A DNA stretch of 5,827 nt, taken from contig JAMOTW010000124.1 in the NCBI GenBank assembly GCA_027062125.1, forward strand, positions 1 to 5,827, written 5' to 3'. The stretch comes from Thermococcus sp. (lineage in GTDB: Archaea > Methanobacteriota_B > Thermococci > Thermococcales > Thermococcaceae). Both the position numbers and the translations under genes were made by a program. Shown here one piece after another: positions 5,307-5,827 of this stretch (positions are counted from its first letter, which is position 1; each line of letters starts with the position of its first letter). The notes under the pieces are model-generated. The model did not search any database, was not told the DNA's origin, and saw nothing but the letters and a program-made list of their open reading frames with translations.

Positions 5307-5827
5307 CTACTTCTTCGGGAGCTCCTTGTTCTCCTTGAACTCCGGCTTCTTTGGCCTCTTGAACCTGCCGAGGGGGGAGCGCCTCTTTGGTTTGAGGCGG
5401 ACGCGCTTCTTCTTGGCCCCACCCTGCCTGTTGAGGTAGTACCACGCCCCCACCGCCAGCAGGAGGAAGGCCACCAGGACGAGGGCTATCCACGTTCCCC
5501 TCGAACCGCCGCCCGCGGTCGTGGTTGTGTTCGATGGCGTCGTCGTGGAGGGGGCGGTTGTCGTTGGGGGCCGGGTCGTGGTCGTGGGCGGCGCCGGGGG
5601 CTCGAGGTAGAACTGTCCCTTTATCGAACTGCTCTCCCCTGCGGAAACCAGCACGAACTCGTAGTAAACGGTCTTCCCAACTGGAACCTCGAACTTCACC
5701 GTGACCTCACTGCTTCCAGCAGGTATCGACTGCTTTATCGAGTCCTTGTAGAGGACGCCGTCGTCCGTGGATATGCGGTAGGTGAGAACCCCGTCTACTT
5801 CGCTCCCAGAGGGGTTCACGAGGGCCA
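5307..5827 (-). CDS. Membrane-anchored surface protein with Thr/Pro stalk and basic cytoplasmic tail (5' end outside window)
   Basis: The last 172 codons of a longer gene are present; the frame stays open to the window edge, so the GTG at 5819 is not a convincing start. The order is: a beta-sandwich-like ectodomain (residues about 1-73, with 'ALVNPSGSEVDGVLTYRIS' at the edge and 'VKFEVPVGKTVYYEF', reminiscent of CARDB/Ig-like modules), a Thr/Pro-rich stalk (about 77-103, runs of three to four Thr, probably glycosylated), a single membrane helix (about 111-130, 'WIALVLVAFLLLAVGAWYYL'), and a tail of about 36 residues with 18 Lys/Arg and 3 Glu. The positive-inside rule puts the tail in the cytoplasm and the N-terminal part outside. 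The stalk-plus-helix ending is common in archaeal surface proteins. The gene sits about 70 bases upstream of rnpB on the same strand. The function is not recognisable from this fragment. Confidence 0.85.
   Translation of the reverse strand, partial: ALVNPSGSEVDGVLTYRISTDDGVLYKDSIKQSIPAGSSEVTVKFEVPVGKTVYYEFVLVSAGESSSIKGQFYLEPPAPPTTTTRPPTTTAPSTTTPSNTTTTAGGGSRGTWIALVLVAFLLLAVGAWYYLNRQGGAKKKRVRLKPKRRSPLGRFKRPKKPEFKENKELPKK

Noticed and set aside
5098..5493. Open frames on both strands across the RNase P RNA and the surface protein gene end (5098-5493 minus, 5137-5439 plus)
   Set aside because: They overlap the structured RNA and the well-supported surface protein frame. Their composition reflects a GC-rich RNA gene, not coding.
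1..5827. CRISPR array, insertion sequence, tRNA gene or toxin-antitoxin pair
   Set aside because: No regularly spaced direct repeats, transposase motifs, cloverleaf-like segments or small paired genes were seen on either strand.

Overview
The window looks like a piece of a Thermococcus-type genome (hyperthermophilic Euryarchaeota, Thermococcales). The evidence is a two-subunit archaeal DNA primase, a KaiC/RAD55-like ATPase of a type common in Thermococcales, an archaeal type A RNase P RNA, archaeal TATA boxes, GAGGTGA-type ribosome binding sites, and GC-rich genes separated by short AT-rich gaps. This is judged from sequence features alone; no database was searched.

Left part (1-1566, minus strand). 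A KaiC-domain ATPase (1566-817) is followed by a secreted or membrane-anchored protein (752 to beyond base 1) that appears to be a string of OB-fold-like units. The second gene seems to have its own promoter and a leaderless start. Two start codons are revised in this window: the ATPase starts at 1566 rather than 1620, and priL starts at 1800 rather than 1785. In both cases the predicted transcript start and a ribosome binding site favour the shorter form.

Centre (1567-4910). A 233-base divergent control region holds back-to-back TATA boxes and an inverted repeat. Rightward from it runs a tightly coupled operon: priL (iron-sulfur large subunit), priS (catalytic small subunit) and an EamA/DMT transporter, each pair overlapping by ATGA. 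PriS and PriL together make the primer-synthesising enzyme of the replication fork. The transporter reading frame is broken by an apparent one-base loss near 4761, which separates the last two membrane segments from the first eight.

Right part (4910-5827, minus strand). The RNase P RNA gene (about 5236-4910) converges on the transporter, and its P1 helix touches the transporter stop codon. Upstream of it on the same strand is the 3' part of a surface protein gene, encoding a beta-sandwich ectodomain, a Thr/Pro stalk, one membrane helix and a very basic cytoplasmic tail.

Most of the window is ordinary housekeeping content. No CRISPR, mobile element, toxin-antitoxin or clearly new multi-gene system is visible. 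The points most worth a second look are the transporter frameshift, the gapless rnpB/transporter junction, the duplicated P1 sequence in the rnpB promoter, the tandem OB-like secreted protein and the divergent operator-like repeat.
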